DNA of 64,000 nt from Pyrrhosoma nymphula (GCA_963573305.1 OY754329.1:131861422-131925421), one strand, 5' to 3'; positions 9,864 through 23,700 are shown, counted from the stretch's first letter. A program made the numbers and translations. The notes: generated by a model from the sequence alone, not told the origin.

Positions 9864-11894
9864 GCAAGGGTTGTGCATCCAGCACAGTCTTGCACCACCT
9901 GATAATGGAGTGCATCATCCTGATGGAGAAGGCTGGTTTCTTCGTTGATTTGGTTACCACTGATAGGGCCCAGTGGAATCGATCCATGTGGAAACACTTC
10001 AGAATTGATGAAGACAGAGTTAGCTGTGGCCATTCTTTCAATCCCTCAAGGAGGTTGTGGTTCGTCTCAGATTTCCCCCATTTGGAAAAAAATATGGGAA
10101 ATTTTTCGTTTCCCGTGAAGAAAATTGGGTGAGTTGAGTCCGATAAAACAATTGCAGTTTTTGAATCAATTAAGTTCTATTGTTCTATCTAAATTCCATA
10201 TGGGTGGATAAATGACCCTCGAATTTTTCAAGCTGTTAGTTTGTAAAGAGTAATATTTGTTTCCATATGTTTGCATTAACTGAAAACTCATTCCATTTCC
10301 TCATTACAGATTCCAGATGGTGTAGTTAAATTGAGGCACTGGGAGACTGTGGTGAAGTTGGAAAACTCATGCAGCTTTCAATTGAAAGCCTGTCCAAAGT
10401 TATCCATGGACCATATTCACCCCAAGACTTACCAAAAAATTAATGTGACCAGAGCTTTTCAGGTAACGATAGCATTAAATTTAATAATATCATTTTCATG
10501 AATCTGAATATGGTTCTTAAATCCAATAAATGTAAATTTTCTCATTTGTTAGTTTTTTTTATGTAATGTAGCTGCTGTTATGAAATTATTCAAGTCACGC
10601 CATGAAGACTTGGAGGACTGTGGACCATCCACTGTCTTCATAGAGCGTATAGCCGGAGTGATTCGAGCAATGAATTCCCGGACACCTGCTAGGGCTCTTA
10701 TTCGGGACAGTGAGGGATGGGAGGTAAAGTATCAGTTCAATCATATTGCATCACTATTAAAAGACGAAAAATCTCAATTCTTCACAAGGTGAGAAGTTTT
10801 TACAATTACTTACACTTAACATTATTTATTTAATTTACAGAGTATCAAGCAGTTCATAATATACCTGCAGCAGTTGAAGGCAGTAGCTTCACGCAGAGAT
10901 TATTTCTTTTTGTCGAGTAACACTACAGCGGGCTTCCATGCTACTCTGAAAGCAGCCCTGGAACTGTACGAGTTCCTAGAGGCTGAATGTGGCTTCAAGT
11001 ACCTGATGACTGCGAGATTGAACCAAGATGGTTTGGAGATACGTTTTGACGAATGTTTACCTTGGGAATTAATTTTGGCTCTTTTAGATTTGCCTTGACG
11101 TGTGTATTGAAGTCCTAACGAACCAACATTTTCTATACGACTGTTATAGAGATTCTTCGGCATGATGAGTTCAGCTTGTGGGTCTAATTGTCATCCTGAT
11201 CCGATTGTGTTCAAGCAGATGTTCAAGTTGATCAGCTGCTATTCCCTCATAAAGCCACCAAAAGGTTGCAATGTGTCAGGAGGTGATTTGCTGGCTACCT
11301 TGATGTCAGTGAAGGACATACAGAACCCCAGAAGCCGCGATGAGAAGCTCCAAAGCATACTGGATGTCATCATTGACAAAGGGAACTTAGCAGATGACAT
11401 TCCAGTTCTCTTGTCAGTCACAAGTGATCATGACTATTTCCCCAATGTGACCACAGACTTTGTCTTTTATCTCGGGTTATGTGGCTAGAAAAGCTTCAAG
11501 ATTCATGAAATGCGAATCATATAAGCTCAGCTTACACAGAACTCCAGGACAAGAGGTACATGACTTCCTCACAAATGAAAGGAACGAGGGCAATTTGACT
11601 TATGGCTCAGCACGACTGTTCAGCCTCATGAAAGTGCTGGAGGACATAACAGTTAAGGTGCTTTAATCCACCATTTTACATGCAGATTCTATATTGGACA
11701 TTGTTGCTGCATTGGAAGATGTAGATTCCCTGCCCTTAATTGGATGTGGAGAGCACTGCTGGACATTCACAGAGGCAATTGTGAGACTTTTTATTGTGAC
11801 CAGGATATATTTTCCCTGCAGTGTGGCCAACAAGGCTGATATTATTCAGCAGGAGAAGGCAAGGCTGCACCGTAAAAGTGCTAAATTGCAATGA

Positions 11895-12890
11895 CTATTG
11901 CGCTCTGGCCATAGTGTTTGCTGTTTTTGTATATATTGTTCTTTTTTGTTGTGATCATTGGAGGCTTGTCATATTTGCCATTGTTCGTTTTGCTCTTTCC
12001 ATGCATGTGATTTCATTTGCAATTTACTACTTAATACTTTTAATGACATGTCGTATCCAAGTTATTCGATACCGGTGGAAGAATAGTTTATTCTGTGTAT
12101 GTAGTAGTCTCTGGATAAAAATGTGCTGAAACTCGAAAAAAATTAATTGTAATACTATCAGAGCGTCTATAAAGGTTTTATACTAAGTGTATGCATAAAG
12201 ATTTCATTCACAATAGCTCATTGTATAGGGATACCCGATTTTCGAGTTACCCAAATTTATGAACCTCTTAAGATTTGGGTAATCAAGTTAATTTTACCTG
12301 GAAGTAAAGTAGTAGTTGTATACAGCATCTACGCATTGTTTTTTTTTCTGCCGCTCTACGACGGCCAATCAAATGGAATTCATCGATAATGGGATGGCCA
12401 AATCTATCGGTAAAAAAAGTATTGTGCTTAAGGCACTCTTAATGCAATCACTGTAGATTCCGGTAGAATAACAAGTCGGTGGTCTGTTTTCCGTGCCTTA
12501 GATTACTCGATTTTTTAATATTCCTCGAGTGAATTTGAAGGTTGGGCTTTCGAGCGCGCGCCTTATTTAAATTTTCTTTTTTCGGTTGATTCAAGACACG
12601 GGCGTTTATCGGTTGGTAAGAGTAAAGCTTAACGTGGGTCTGGTTGCTTATTAATCGTTGCAAATTCCCCATATGGTCCATTTTACGATAAATATTCCCC
12701 ATAACACGAACTGTTGACGAGCATTTCCATACAATTTTCAGGTCGCTCCTACAGTCAGCGCCGCGAGTGGCGACTTAGGTGAAACTATTAAAATGCGCGG
12801 GTATTGGTAGCACTCCTTGCGACAAACTGGGAAATCCTGTATGAAGTAACCCTGATTAATACACAAAGGGAACCCTTAAATGGGAATGAG
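11895..12890. other. Non-coding AT-rich stretch
   Basis: No gene recognised. A short 10-bp inverted repeat (TTACCCAAAT ... ATTTGGGTAA) lies near 12258-12293. Confidence 0.6.
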
Positions 12891-13078
12891 AGTTGGTGTA
12901 GTCGGTAACGTGCTAGAATTCGCACAAAGACGCTAGCTAGAAATCGCACAAAGACGCTAGTTAGAATCTCTCAGGCGGCAGTTTTTTTCTCTTTCGCTTT
13001 TGTGAGGTCAGGAGATTTTTTCCACCGAATTACTTAACTTCGTACTAGGACTTCAACACATTTTTTTTATTTCACTTG
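12891..13078 (+). repeat. tRNA-derived SINE, family C, plus copy
   Basis: The head AGTTGGTGTAGTCGGTAACG resembles a tRNA A-box. An inner segment is tandemly repeated (about 24 bp, CGCACAAAGACGCTAG, 12910-12970). The tail contains ACTTCGTACTAGGACTTC and then a T-rich end. The head and tail recur on the minus strand at 23213-23371, which defines the family. Confidence 0.65.
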
Positions 13079-13314
13079 CCTCCGTGCCGTATAACCAGTT
13101 TGGATAACGGGACGGCAGATAGCTTCACTTGAAAGGTGAATTTAGGCCGCAGAGAGGCCTGAATTGAGGCAGAAGATAGCCCGGTTAACTTACTCAATGA
13201 CCTTAGTGAATTTCAATGGGAAGGTCTGGTGAGTAGCATGCAAGAGGAGAGACTGCCAAATCGTCCTTCAGATAAAGATGTTGTGTATAAGGAATTTGAA
13301 ATTTTGACGGACTC

Positions 13315-13563
13315 TTTTTTCAGTAGCTTATGTTAGTGGCTTCATTGCTAAGAAATACATTTTCTAAACTAACTACAAAAAATTGCATTGAGTACATCAC
13401 TACAACCTCTCCTAATGCATATCTACACAGTGCCATAACAAGTAGGGAATCCTGCAGCCATATTTTGCAATTGACTTACCCTACTATTCAGTTAATGGAA
13501 GCAGTAGGAAGGGCAGCAACCTTGCTGAAGACCATTCTTCCTCACATGGCCTGTAATGAATAA
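13315..13563 (+). pseudogene. Second P/THAP-type transposase C-terminal fragment
   Basis: At 13324-13363 one frame gives AYVSGFIAKKYIF, the Y-V-S/A-G-F/Y-I/V-A-K motif of P-superfamily transposases (compare FISGYVARK in the copy ending at 11894). The adjacent frame to 13563 gives LTYPTIQLMEAVGRAATLLK, matching the later conserved L-x-Y-P-S stretch of the family. Short, out of frame and isolated; the assignment rests on these two motifs in the right order and spacing. Confidence 0.5.
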
Positions 13564-14959
13564 GTCTCATCCCTGTTGACGAAAGCTATCATGGATAATG
13601 ATAACTTTGACTGGGAAAATGAGAAATGTATCTTATATGTGGCTGAGTTAAAATAATGGTGGCAGAGTCTATTTGTGCAGTTTCGTTACCTTGGTGGTGC
13701 AGGAAAAAAATAGGGAAATGGCAGCTGAAAGTTGAGCACGCTCAATGAAGCGAAAAATAAAAATTCTAAAGCAACAACTACTACGCATAAGTATGGCTCT
13801 AATAACCATTTATATTGTCTCATAGCCTCCATTCCTCATACCGTGTCCTGCCTACCATTGACTTAGCACATTCTGTGCTCTCCTAACCATAACAGTTCAT
13901 TTTGAGTTGAATGTGCAAAGAGAATGTGTTGAAGAGTGCAAAGAGTACCTGATTACATTGTCCCATTGCCTCCAAGAGTTCCCTTCAGCTGGGGATTTTA
14001 TGCATGTAAATCAAAAGGTGTAAATGCCTTGTGACTATATATGTGAATACACCTTGTTGACTATGCATCTTCATTCTCAACTGGATAATTGGAAATGTTG
14101 GTAAGTAGTATGGCAAATACCTTGGCTAAGTGTCGCTCACTTCAAATCTTTTGTAATTCGTTCGAATTATCATACAGGTTATTTTTATTCTTTCAGGAGA
14201 TCAAACTGTCTGTACTGGTTGCACTCCCAAGTATTCCCTGTAGTTGGGGATTTTATGCATGTACCAAGCCTAAGGACTCACTCCTTCTAAGTGCTTCATT
14301 CCGAGTCACTCCTTGTCTCTCACAAATTTTATGCAAAATGAATCACTTCATGCATGAGTCATTGATGTATGCTCTACAGGGGTGGATGACTCACAGCATG
14401 AGTCAATCATCGTAAAGGTAAACCAAGCATTATGGTTATTCACCTACAGAAAAATCCTTGGGAAAATAACTTTACAATCAAAGGGGTAAAGCCTAATGCC
14501 AAAATAAACATTCATTATCAACTTCACCTTTACCATTGAGGGCAAAGTCAATCACATTTTTTAATACATAGTAAAATGAAGTCAATTACAATGTAATTAG
14601 CACCTTTGGGAAATTTGAAAGAGATGGAATATTTCAAATAGTTTTTCATGAAGCATAAAAATTAATTTTTTTCACGTACATATTCTCTCCATGTCCGTGT
14701 CCTCCCTGTATCCGTGTATTCCCTTAAAAAAAACTTAAAAAATGAATCCACTTCACCTAACTCTGCCTATTTTTATTGTGTAAAGATTTTGTAAAAAAAA
14801 GTCAAAATTGTTTCAAACAACCTTGACGAGGGGTTAGGTGGAAGATAAGACTACCTAGTATGTCTTGCCCATACAAAGGCATCTATCTCGCAAGCTGCAG
14901 ACTCTCACTGCTCAGACACATAGCTTGCTGACTGTTAAGTTTGTAACTAGGGTTTCATA
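13564..14959. other. Non-coding stretch with internal low-copy similarities
   Basis: No gene recognised. The segment near 13978 (CAGCTGGGGATTTTATGCATG) resembles 14232 (TAGTTGGGGATTTTATGCATG). A stretch near 14328 (TTTTATGCAAAATGAATCAC) recurs near 15199. Confidence 0.5.
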
Positions 14960-15161
14960 CCCACCCTTTTAGTCGCCTCTTACGACAAGCAGGGATACTG
15001 CGGGAGTATTCTCTAGCCCCCTACCCGCAGGGGAATAATACATGGGAACATTTGACCCAACCCACCCTTTTAGTCGCCTCTTACGACAAGCAGGGATACT
15101 GCGAGAGTATTCTCTAGCCCCCTACCCGCAGGGGAATAATACATGGGAACATTTGACCCAA
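14960..15161. repeat. 101-bp head-to-tail tandem duplication
   Basis: 14960-15060 and 15061-15161 are identical except for one base (GCGGGAGT versus GCGAGAGT). Each unit contains TAGTCGCCTCTTACGACAAG, a sequence I recall as a dispersed arthropod repeat. The near-identity implies a recent duplication. Confidence 0.92.
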
Positions 15162-15419
15162 GGTTTTATGACATTAAAACATTTAATTCTCGCACACATT
15201 TTATGCAAAAGGAATCACTTCAAAAAATTATTGCCTAAATATATTAGGGAATAAAACAAATAATGAACTTTTGAAAAATTATGGAGGAAATCCACTACAT
15301 ACATGCCCACCACGCCACCCTTTAGAAGTAGGCAAAGTCAAAGAACTTAGTTGTGTATTACTGTTAGGCCTATAAAACTAGCTCTCTTTAAATAATATCC
15401 TCCATAATGCACATGCCTC

Positions 15420-16160
15420 TTTTGCTTCTTTCACACCCACACACGGCTTCGTACACTCACTCCTATTCTTAAGACTCTAATATTCCTCCTCTCCAAAGTG
15501 TCTCTTCCACCACATTCACACAACTTTTGTAGTCTACAACTTTTTCTCACAATCACTCTGCTATCATCTACCTGTTTCATTGTTTGACTCATCCATTCTC
15601 TCTACATGGAAAAACTTACGAAGCACATTCCTTTCACATCTGTCCATTATTGGTCCATCCTACCCACATTCTGTCATGACCAGCCCATTCCTATTCATCC
15701 TACTTTTGCCACTAACACTTCTCACGTACCCCATTTCCACTGCCTTTAGCTAACTATTAGGCTTATCCTGACATGCCCAAGGTTTGGCTACCAACATGCC
15801 GTTCTGTAGTGCAATTTTCACATCCCTAGACAAACTCATTCCTAGATATCCTCCACATGCTACCTACGACTTTCCTTCTGGCATTCACACACCTCATAAT
15901 GTCTTCATCTATCCTTCCATCTTTGGCAAACACTCGGCCAAGATACACAAAATCGTCCACTTGATCAACTATTTCATCATTTAGCACCATCGTCCAATCA
16001 TTCTTACCACTCTCCATATCAAAAACAACTACTTAGTCTGATGCATTTACCCTCAAATTCTTTCTCCTGATTGCTTCACAGAAGTTATCCAGGAGCTACT
16101 GTAATTGTTGTAGGCTCTCAGACAGCAACACGGCATCATCTGGGTACAAGAGAACCTCCA
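15420..16160 (-). mobile_element. RTE/jockey-like LINE reverse-transcriptase C-terminal relic
   Basis: Read on the minus strand from 16160 down: EVLLYPDDAVLLSES (palm motif YADD changed to YPDD), then FCEAIRRKNLRVNA. VDDFVYLGRVFAKDGRIDED follows at about 15900-15970, then AVEMGYVRSVSGKSRMNR and VLRKFFHVERMDE. This order is typical of the C-terminal half of non-LTR reverse transcriptases. Stops and frame changes throughout; both ends are eroded. Confidence 0.78.
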
Positions 16161-19100
16161 TCTAACCACTAACAGATTGAAATTGAATTCACATATTTAG
16201 AGGGAATCAACAGTACTATAAGGAACATTGAGAATAATAGAATGCACAAAATAAAACCATCAACTGATTAAATATAATTTTTTTCAAAAAGATGGCATGT
16301 AAAATAAATTTGGCATTTATTTGCTAAGATGGTATTACAATCCACAATGTAACAATAGTGATCAAATGCAATTTCAATCACACTTAAATTTCAAATCCCT
16401 TGGATAAACACATTCTTTCCCTGAGAAATATTGATCACACTCCTCAGACTTGAGAAACTCTACTAAGATAGAGGTATGTAGTACACAACATCACTAAAAG
16501 AACAAAAATATAGGTATGCATTGGTAACAAGAAATAAATCTGGAGGACAAATCTATCCACAAACAATTCCCTTTGAAATCATCTGAACTCCTGGTCTCAC
16601 TCCATTGGCACAGGAACCAATATGTACATATATCATGGGCTGTATGCTATAAAAAGCCTGTGACTCATGAATAAATAACAATCAATACAATTCCACACAA
16701 AACAAACAAATCACATCAAATGTTGATGGTTCCTCAATATCAAGTATAAGAAGAGACAACAATAAGGTCATATTAAAATAAAAATATGTATATCACATTT
16801 GCTACATGATAGATACAAGGTGAAATCTTTCAGGTACAAATTATTTAGGTTTCGCAAGAGAAATTCAGTCCTGCATTTGTGCTTATTGAACATACTTAAT
16901 TTCTAAAATGACACATAATAGAAATAGAAATTAATCAATATTGTGTTTCCGAAACCACATGGCAGATTGTAAACCCTGAGACAACTAACTGCATGCAGTT
17001 TGGACCACATGAACCTTAAATTGTGTAAATAACATAAGGAAAAGGCTCATGCACATTGCTAATTATTCACATTATTTCCTCAAAATTTTTCACAGCACAA
17101 CCCTAAAAAAATACGAAGAACTGTACACAAAATTGATTTATGTCCCAAGTTTTAATTTCAGTAATTAGTTTTTTTTTATATTAAGACCACATGCTGCAAA
17201 AAAAAGTTAGTGTCAGTGATTAGGGTTTACATTTTAAATTAAGGATTAATCATTGAACTCTATTGTTTCCTTGCATAGACCTAAAATGAGAATCAATGTT
17301 TAATAAAACTGCTTCCTAATAAAGATGTATAATAATGAGCACAGTCTCATTAGAGATTTATCTACATAATTTTGAACTAATAACAGCAGAATTGATAACA
17401 TGATACAAAAATGAGGCACACAATTCATTTAAAGCAACATAATTCATTATCACTGAAGTATAATTCTTTAGAACAGAAGGTATACCCTAATTTAGGTATG
17501 GGCACGGGCGGGTTACGGGGTATGCAGCTACTCTCCCCATGACTACTGGTAAAATAAGAAAAATAGTAGTCATAAGGTATTCCATACCCCCGACTCCACA
17601 GAAAGTAGCAAACCAACCCCGCCCCCCAAATAAACAACAACCATAATTCACCCCTAGGCATGGGCAATCTTTTTCAATGAGTGGGCCAGATTGGACAACC
17701 CATTTTGGTCGGTCAATGAGCCAGTTTGCATCAATATGTATGATTATGTAGATGACAGCTTGGAAATAGCCCATGAAAATATCAAGTGGGCTAGATATGA
17801 CCCACAATTTTTCCATGCCTACCCTAAAGGAATACATTCCTACTGTTTTATCATCTGATTTGTTTTCTCCTAACCAGACAGGAAATTTTATTAAGCATTT
17901 TTGAGGCTCTTTAGGTTACAGTAATTCACCAAAATAGGATAGATGTAATTAGTCATTTAAGAAGTACAAGGGAATAACAATTATTTCCACTTTCTATTAT
18001 AATACTGGGCTAAAATGATGAATAAGACTACAGAAACACTATAGAGGGAACGGAATGTAGCTGCCACCATCTAAATTCTGCAAAAAATATGGATCCATAT
18101 CTAAACGAAATCAAAGTGTGAATGTAATGGGTTCACTCTGAAAGTAATGGGTTCACTCTGAAAGTAATGGGTTCACTCTGATAAAATATTTCCATGGAGT
18201 CACCAATTCAGTAAATGGATACAAAGCACAATGAAAAAAAACTTCATTCACTATGAACTAAAATGGAATTTCTGAAAACTAAACACTAACTCAGGTAAGA
18301 CATCAGAACTTTGATTGGTCTAAGAGCAGCATAAACAGAAAATTTATTCCCATTCTTGCAATTTTGAACACAGGCTAATTCATAGATGACACACACAATG
18401 CAATGACCTGGTAGGTTAATTAATTTTTTTTGATGAATTGGATACTCAACTTGTAGAAGGTTTACTTATAGAATCAGCTGCATATGAATGTGATCTGTGC
18501 GAGCAAAACTTAGATTTATGTGCATGAAAATCAGCTTGGCCATGATCCTGGGAAGCTTCGAATATAAAAGCCTTCAAAAAGGGATTTGAAATCCACCAGG
18601 CATAGAAGCGAGGGAAATAATTAAATTTCATTTCTTCACCCAAACTGGTATTGAAGCATATCATAAGCCTAGGTAAGGACCAAAATAGACCTGTTAATAT
18701 TTTAAAAACATCTACAGGCTACTCAAATGTTCACATCACACAAAAATGTAATGCAATATGGCTGTTAACTTTGCAAAAAGGCACAAAGCAGCTTTGCTTC
18801 ACAGTATCCTAGGGCATAGCCTTGAAATAAGAGCAAAAATATCCTATGCTGATCTATAATGATCCAGGATTATAACGATCAGTTACTGGCACTCAACCCT
18901 GACTATTAAGACACAAAAGAAGACAAAATTCAGTCAATTTCAACAGAGCTTACTTCTTCATGTGAAAACTTTTGTCGAAGAAAAAGACAGCCCTGTAACA
19001 ATCAACATATCAATGAATATAGGTACGCATGTTCAATATCAATCAGATGTGGGCATTGAGAATATTTTTGTCTGCGGCTGCAGCCAATCCTTATGGACTC

Positions 19101-20505
19101 CAACAGTGGTATAAGAAAGGCAGTTGGCATACACCCACTAACAGGTTCCTTAACAGTGTTCAGAGCGTATTCCGATAGTCTATATGATTTTTGGTCAGGG
19201 ATTGAGAAACAGATAAAATGATAATTGAGGAAAATGTGACATTGCCAAGATCATATTACTCATTGTGTTATATGATATTGTAATAAGAGGCCTTAGCTTC
19301 AAGCTTCACCATACATGAATAAGGAATGGTATGAGCAGGGAACATGTTATGCGACATACTGCTACCGAAGCCATGTGCAATGACACTTTTCCTCCGTAGA
19401 GGGCAAGAAATACAAGAATTAGCCGCACCTCCCACTGCTGAACCAAAGTAGAGAAGGGCAGTGGCATGCAAAAAACGACTAAACATGGCTTCATGGTGTG
19501 AAGGGGCCTACCTCCCCCAGTAGGTAGGTCCAAGACCTGGCACAAGACAAATTTACAACAGCTGCTATGCCATAAAATAACTGGGCACAAATGTGTAACA
19601 ATGAAATCATGTGAGTCAATTACCACACATCAGAAATGAAATTTCTTAAGACTGTAATGGCTGAATGTGAGAAGATAAAATAAGAAATAAAAACATAAGG
19701 AAAGGATTAAAAGTACAGTAAATAACAGAAAAAAGTAGCACAGTAAAAATAAAATTGGACAAAAAACATTATGCATATTTCCACAAAAAGAATTCCAAAT
19801 AAAGCTAATTAATACAATTCACTGTTCTAGAAAAGAGTGGGGAAAGCAGTCTTACATTTCTTGCAGATCCTCACAAATTCATTTTTACAATTTGTTTCCA
19901 AGCCCAATACTGCATTTGGGACTTCACAGTGATGTTGGAAGGGCTTTAAATTGATGGTTTGCAGCGGTAAGTTTCCATGAAAGACTAAACAACAGAACAA
20001 TTACCTCTTTTATTGTTTTCATTATATCATCTATGGCAAAAAATTAGAACAAGCCCATTAGAAGTGATGTAGGGTTTCAAATATTCAACAAAAATCAATC
20101 AATTAAAGCCTGCAGTGGTAACTTTTAGGAAGTTATATAAACTTAATCACAACATGCCACAGTTACTATCCTCATAAAAATAAGGAGCGTTTCTCATTTC
20201 TTTAAAAACCTCCACATTTCCAAGTTTTGTCCATCCATTCATCTGATGTGGGCTTTAGTAACAAAACAAACAATGGATGAATTATAATTTTTAAAAGACA
20301 AATGCAGCTAAAACTTTCTTTAAAACAGAAAATTCTGAGTGCCAATAACCTTGCAAATTTTGTAAAAGGCCATTAGCTTGATTAAATTTAATATTTAGTC
20401 CCACATATAATATTCTGTAGTTAACTGAGGAACAAAATTCATAGTTTACTCAGTTTTAAAATAAAACTTATAGCTCTAACCATAAAGAGCTCCATTAAAA
20501 CTATA
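16161..20505. other. Intergenic/3'-flanking AT-rich DNA
   Basis: No coding sequence recognised. A TAGGCATGGGCAA...TTTTTCCATGCCTA segment (17655-17821) looks like a small TIR element but lacks a target duplication. A possible minus-strand AATAAA for the carrier gene lies at 20008-20013. Confidence 0.5.
18121..18180. repeat. Three tandem copies of a 20-bp unit
   Basis: 18121-18140, 18141-18160 and 18161-18180 each read AAAGTAATGGGTTCACTCTG, with AATG at the start of the first unit. Perfect minisatellite seed. Confidence 0.95.
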
Positions 20506-20729
20506 TTAGCTACCAAGCTTAGAATTTCCAGTTTCAGATACACTTAATTTCTTTTGAAAATCTTTGAGAATATCCCAAAACAGTAAAGTCAAAATGAAGT
20601 GTGGACCAAGTCGGGCATAACTTGCTGTGAAGCCTTTGTAGAAACCAGTGATGCCCTCAGCTTTCATAGTTTTGGCAAAGCAATCATAGACACCACTATA
20701 CATAAGACCACGTCCACGCTTGTCAACTC
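20506..20729 (-). CDS. SLC25A35: SLC25A35-like exon 5 (C-terminus, stop)
   Basis: Begins after TTTTTTTGCAG. Encodes the end of residue 237 through 310: VDKRGRGLMYSGVYDCF, GFYKGFTASYARLGPH and LTLLFWDILKDFQKKL, then a short polar tail and stop. Confidence 0.95.
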
Positions 20730-23700
20730 CTGCAAAAAAATTTAACGAAAGAAAATTAATGGTATGTTAGATTTCAAAGCTATCCCCGCAGCAGCAGAAT
20801 ATGTTTACTAGATCCTAAATCATCAGGAACCCCCATGGAGGACTCTACTATTTTTGTTGTACAAGAATGAATGGATGATTCATTTCTTCCGGATCCACAA
20901 CAAATCTTCTGACTAGATATGACACCAGTTCGGGCTCCATTCCAGGAGCTGTCTTCAAGTGACATTCAAGAAGAACTGTCCCAGTTATATTGGCATGTTT
21001 GGTGTCAGATGTGACACCTATACAACTTGGACAGTTCTCCTTGGATTTCTCTGGGACCTGAGCACGGCAGCTAGAATAGAGTCAAAACTGATGCCAGCTG
21101 AAGTCAGCAAACATGGTGGCAAACCAGAAGAAATAGATCCTTATTATCTTAGCAACACCATAAAAACCTTGGCAGTACATAATTAAATGTGGATGCTCTA
21201 CAACCTTCTCTTGAACCCCAAACACCCACCAGTGTGTCCTCTGGCTGTATCTAATTAATTACGCACAGTGATTTAGCAAGATTTACAACATCTAAAAAGT
21301 TAGTAATAAATAAGCGAATAGAAGGTAGTTTTTTTCATAGGATGTCTTCATCTTCATTAAAAGTGTATTAATCATTTTTTCATATTTATAAACAAAGAAA
21401 TAGCTATATCCAAAAGCATGGTAGGCATAAACATTTTTTAATATGGTCCAGAGATAATGTGGAGGATAGTATCCTAGCATGCTCAACAAATCTGCTGCAT
21501 ATGCTTGTAATGAGATTTGGCTAAGGATAATTATATTCTAGAGGCTAGAGGTTTTCATAAAAGAGACAGTTCACATAAGGTCCCCCACATGCTGATATAG
21601 TATGCTTTGTCTCCATAAGTCACAAGTTTCAATTATGGTTAATGTTTTCTAATCAGTAAAAGTGCAATAGGAAAGTGCACTAGTGTTTAAAATTCCCCAA
21701 AAAACATTTTTAAATTAGAGTTAAGAATATCAAAATGCCGTAAAACCACAGTTTAATTCCTAAGAGTGTATAGTTGATTCGAGATACCCATCGGAAATTT
21801 GAATAAATTTAAAGGCCACCAAAACGGGTGTCCATGTTGAATATTTGCCGTGACGTCACAGGGCAGTAACAGAAGGCAGCTTCAACGCCGTTAGTTGTAC
21901 CACTATTCTTGGATGGAAAAATAACTGAATTTGGGCATGTACCTTTTTTTGTTGTTTTAAAAATATCATCAGAATATGTATTTGATTGCTTCTCTTTTGA
22001 GTACATGACTACATCATTGTATACTATATTATTAAAATTCATTCAAGTGTCAGCTTCATTAAGTTTGCGGATTGTAGGGCGAAGACCACATTGAATCTTT
22101 AATAAATACATGATGGTATTTAATTTTCGCTGGATATATATTTTGGCAGATTGCCATTTAACATGCCGAAACATTTTTGTAAGAACTGAGCAAAATTAAA
22201 GAGTGGCAATAGATCTATTTAAGTCATCTGCTGCAAGACGTTTTCGTGGCACATCCGTATTTATTCACGCCGGCCAGAATGTGCGCACTTCGCAAATAAA
22301 ATGTTAGCAGTTATTCCGGGCTGGGGGCCTGTTTCTCAAGGCTACAAGTCTACAAGTTACAAGTTCACAAGTTACAAGTCCATTCCACAATTTAAAAGTA
22401 TTTACTCACAAGTGTTTTCATGGTTACGACACATTCTGTTTCTCAAACAGACTTGTAAATAAAAAGTCCTTGTAACTTGTAAGGAAATTTCTAAAAGTCC
22501 CCCAAGGTGAGTAAATCACAGCAAATCGGAAAGAATAACTGGGAAAACAAATGAAAAGCGACTAGCGATCTCTTTTTCTCAACTGTTACGAAGGTGATAG
22601 CGACAAACAAGGTATCAGTAGATAGGATTTTTTCCCGACTTTTGACATAACATGCTCAGTTTACGTTAAAAAAACAATGCTTGTTTATAATTTAAAGTTA
22701 AAAGAAAAGTCTTTTAGACTAAAATGTAATGAGACAAGAACACCCCCACGAAGACTTTGTGAATAAACAACGAAGAAGAAAGATTTATTTCCAACAGGAG
22801 ACATGTATGTTGCTTTTAATCGTGCAATTTATAACTGATCTCATTTGATAAAGAATAAATTATTTTGGGGAGGTGGGAATGGTTGAAAATGCGAGAGTTA
22901 CACACTAGTTAGCTAGTATTATTTATTACTATTTATCAATATATACCTGCTTTTCATGTCACATCAATATGTTTATACATTGAGATGTAAAAATGCAGAG
23001 CATAAGTTCCCGTACTAAACTGACAAATCGCTATGAAATATTAAGTCGCGAAAGTTCAATAGGAAACTCTATACAGATTTAAAGTCTTCATTTTTATGTG
23101 AAGCAGGAGATGCAAATGCTATTCTAATGTACAGTGGTTTTTCCTAATATGCCATAGTCATGTGTCCGTTTTCCTTGGTGCAACTTGGGGCTCAAGGATA
23201 AGTGAAATTAAAAATAAATTGTGCAGAAGTCCTAGTACGAAGTTACATAAATCGGTGGTACAACGTCTTCTTAGCCCAGCAAAATGAAAGAGAAAAAAAA
23301 CTAACTCCTGAAGGGATCGATCGCGAATCCTTCAGCATCATAGCTTCGCACACTACCACTACACCAACTGACTTCTTGTAAAACAGATTTTCCCTTTGGG
23401 TATTAATAATCAACATTCAAAATGGCTGAACTCTTCTTCGCTTATCTGACGATAAAACGCTATTCCGCTATTTATTCGTATCTATGAAAGATAAACACTG
23501 CACAAGATGATGTCTTGACATGCAAGAATTGTGAATAACCTTCTAATAACATTTGAGAATTCACAAGTCCTCTGTTTTCGTTTGAGAAACACTTGTAAGT
23601 CACACTTGTAAGATCCGACTTGTAACTTGTGGACTTTTAGCTTTGAGAAACAGGCCTGGTTGTTGCTGTGGTTCGCTTTAAAGGATGGGTTCATGAAAAG

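Larger units (their letters stand above)
6440..11894 (+). mobile_element. P-element/THAP9-like transposase relic with introns, split by a piggyBac insertion
   Basis: Plus-strand P-superfamily transposase in several exon-like blocks. The block at 6823-7142 includes MRYTRDWVHEFLLLRIKS, LPSMTTLRRYLENV and YGFQEATFQCLKQKA. The block at 7215-7408 has LLVDEMKLSKC, where Asp is the first RNase H-like catalytic acid. 9864-10130 has VTTDRAQWNRSMW and SDFPHLEKNM. Further blocks lie at about 10311-10461, 10572-10722, 10841-11037 (LNQDGLE) and 11160-11894 (FISGYVARK, then IGCGEHCWTF). GT-AG-like borders flank most blocks, e.g. donors at 10462 and 10723 and acceptors at 10310, 10571 and 10840. Decay includes frameshifts at about 6815 and in a G7 run at 7334-7340, a further shift near 11455, and a lost donor at about 11038. 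No N-terminal THAP finger was found and no terminal repeats were identified. Confidence 0.88.

Noticed and set aside
17655..17821. hAT-type MITE with TAGGCATGG ends
   Set aside because: Short inverted ends are visible but flanking 8-mers differ (TTCACCCC versus CCCTAAAG).
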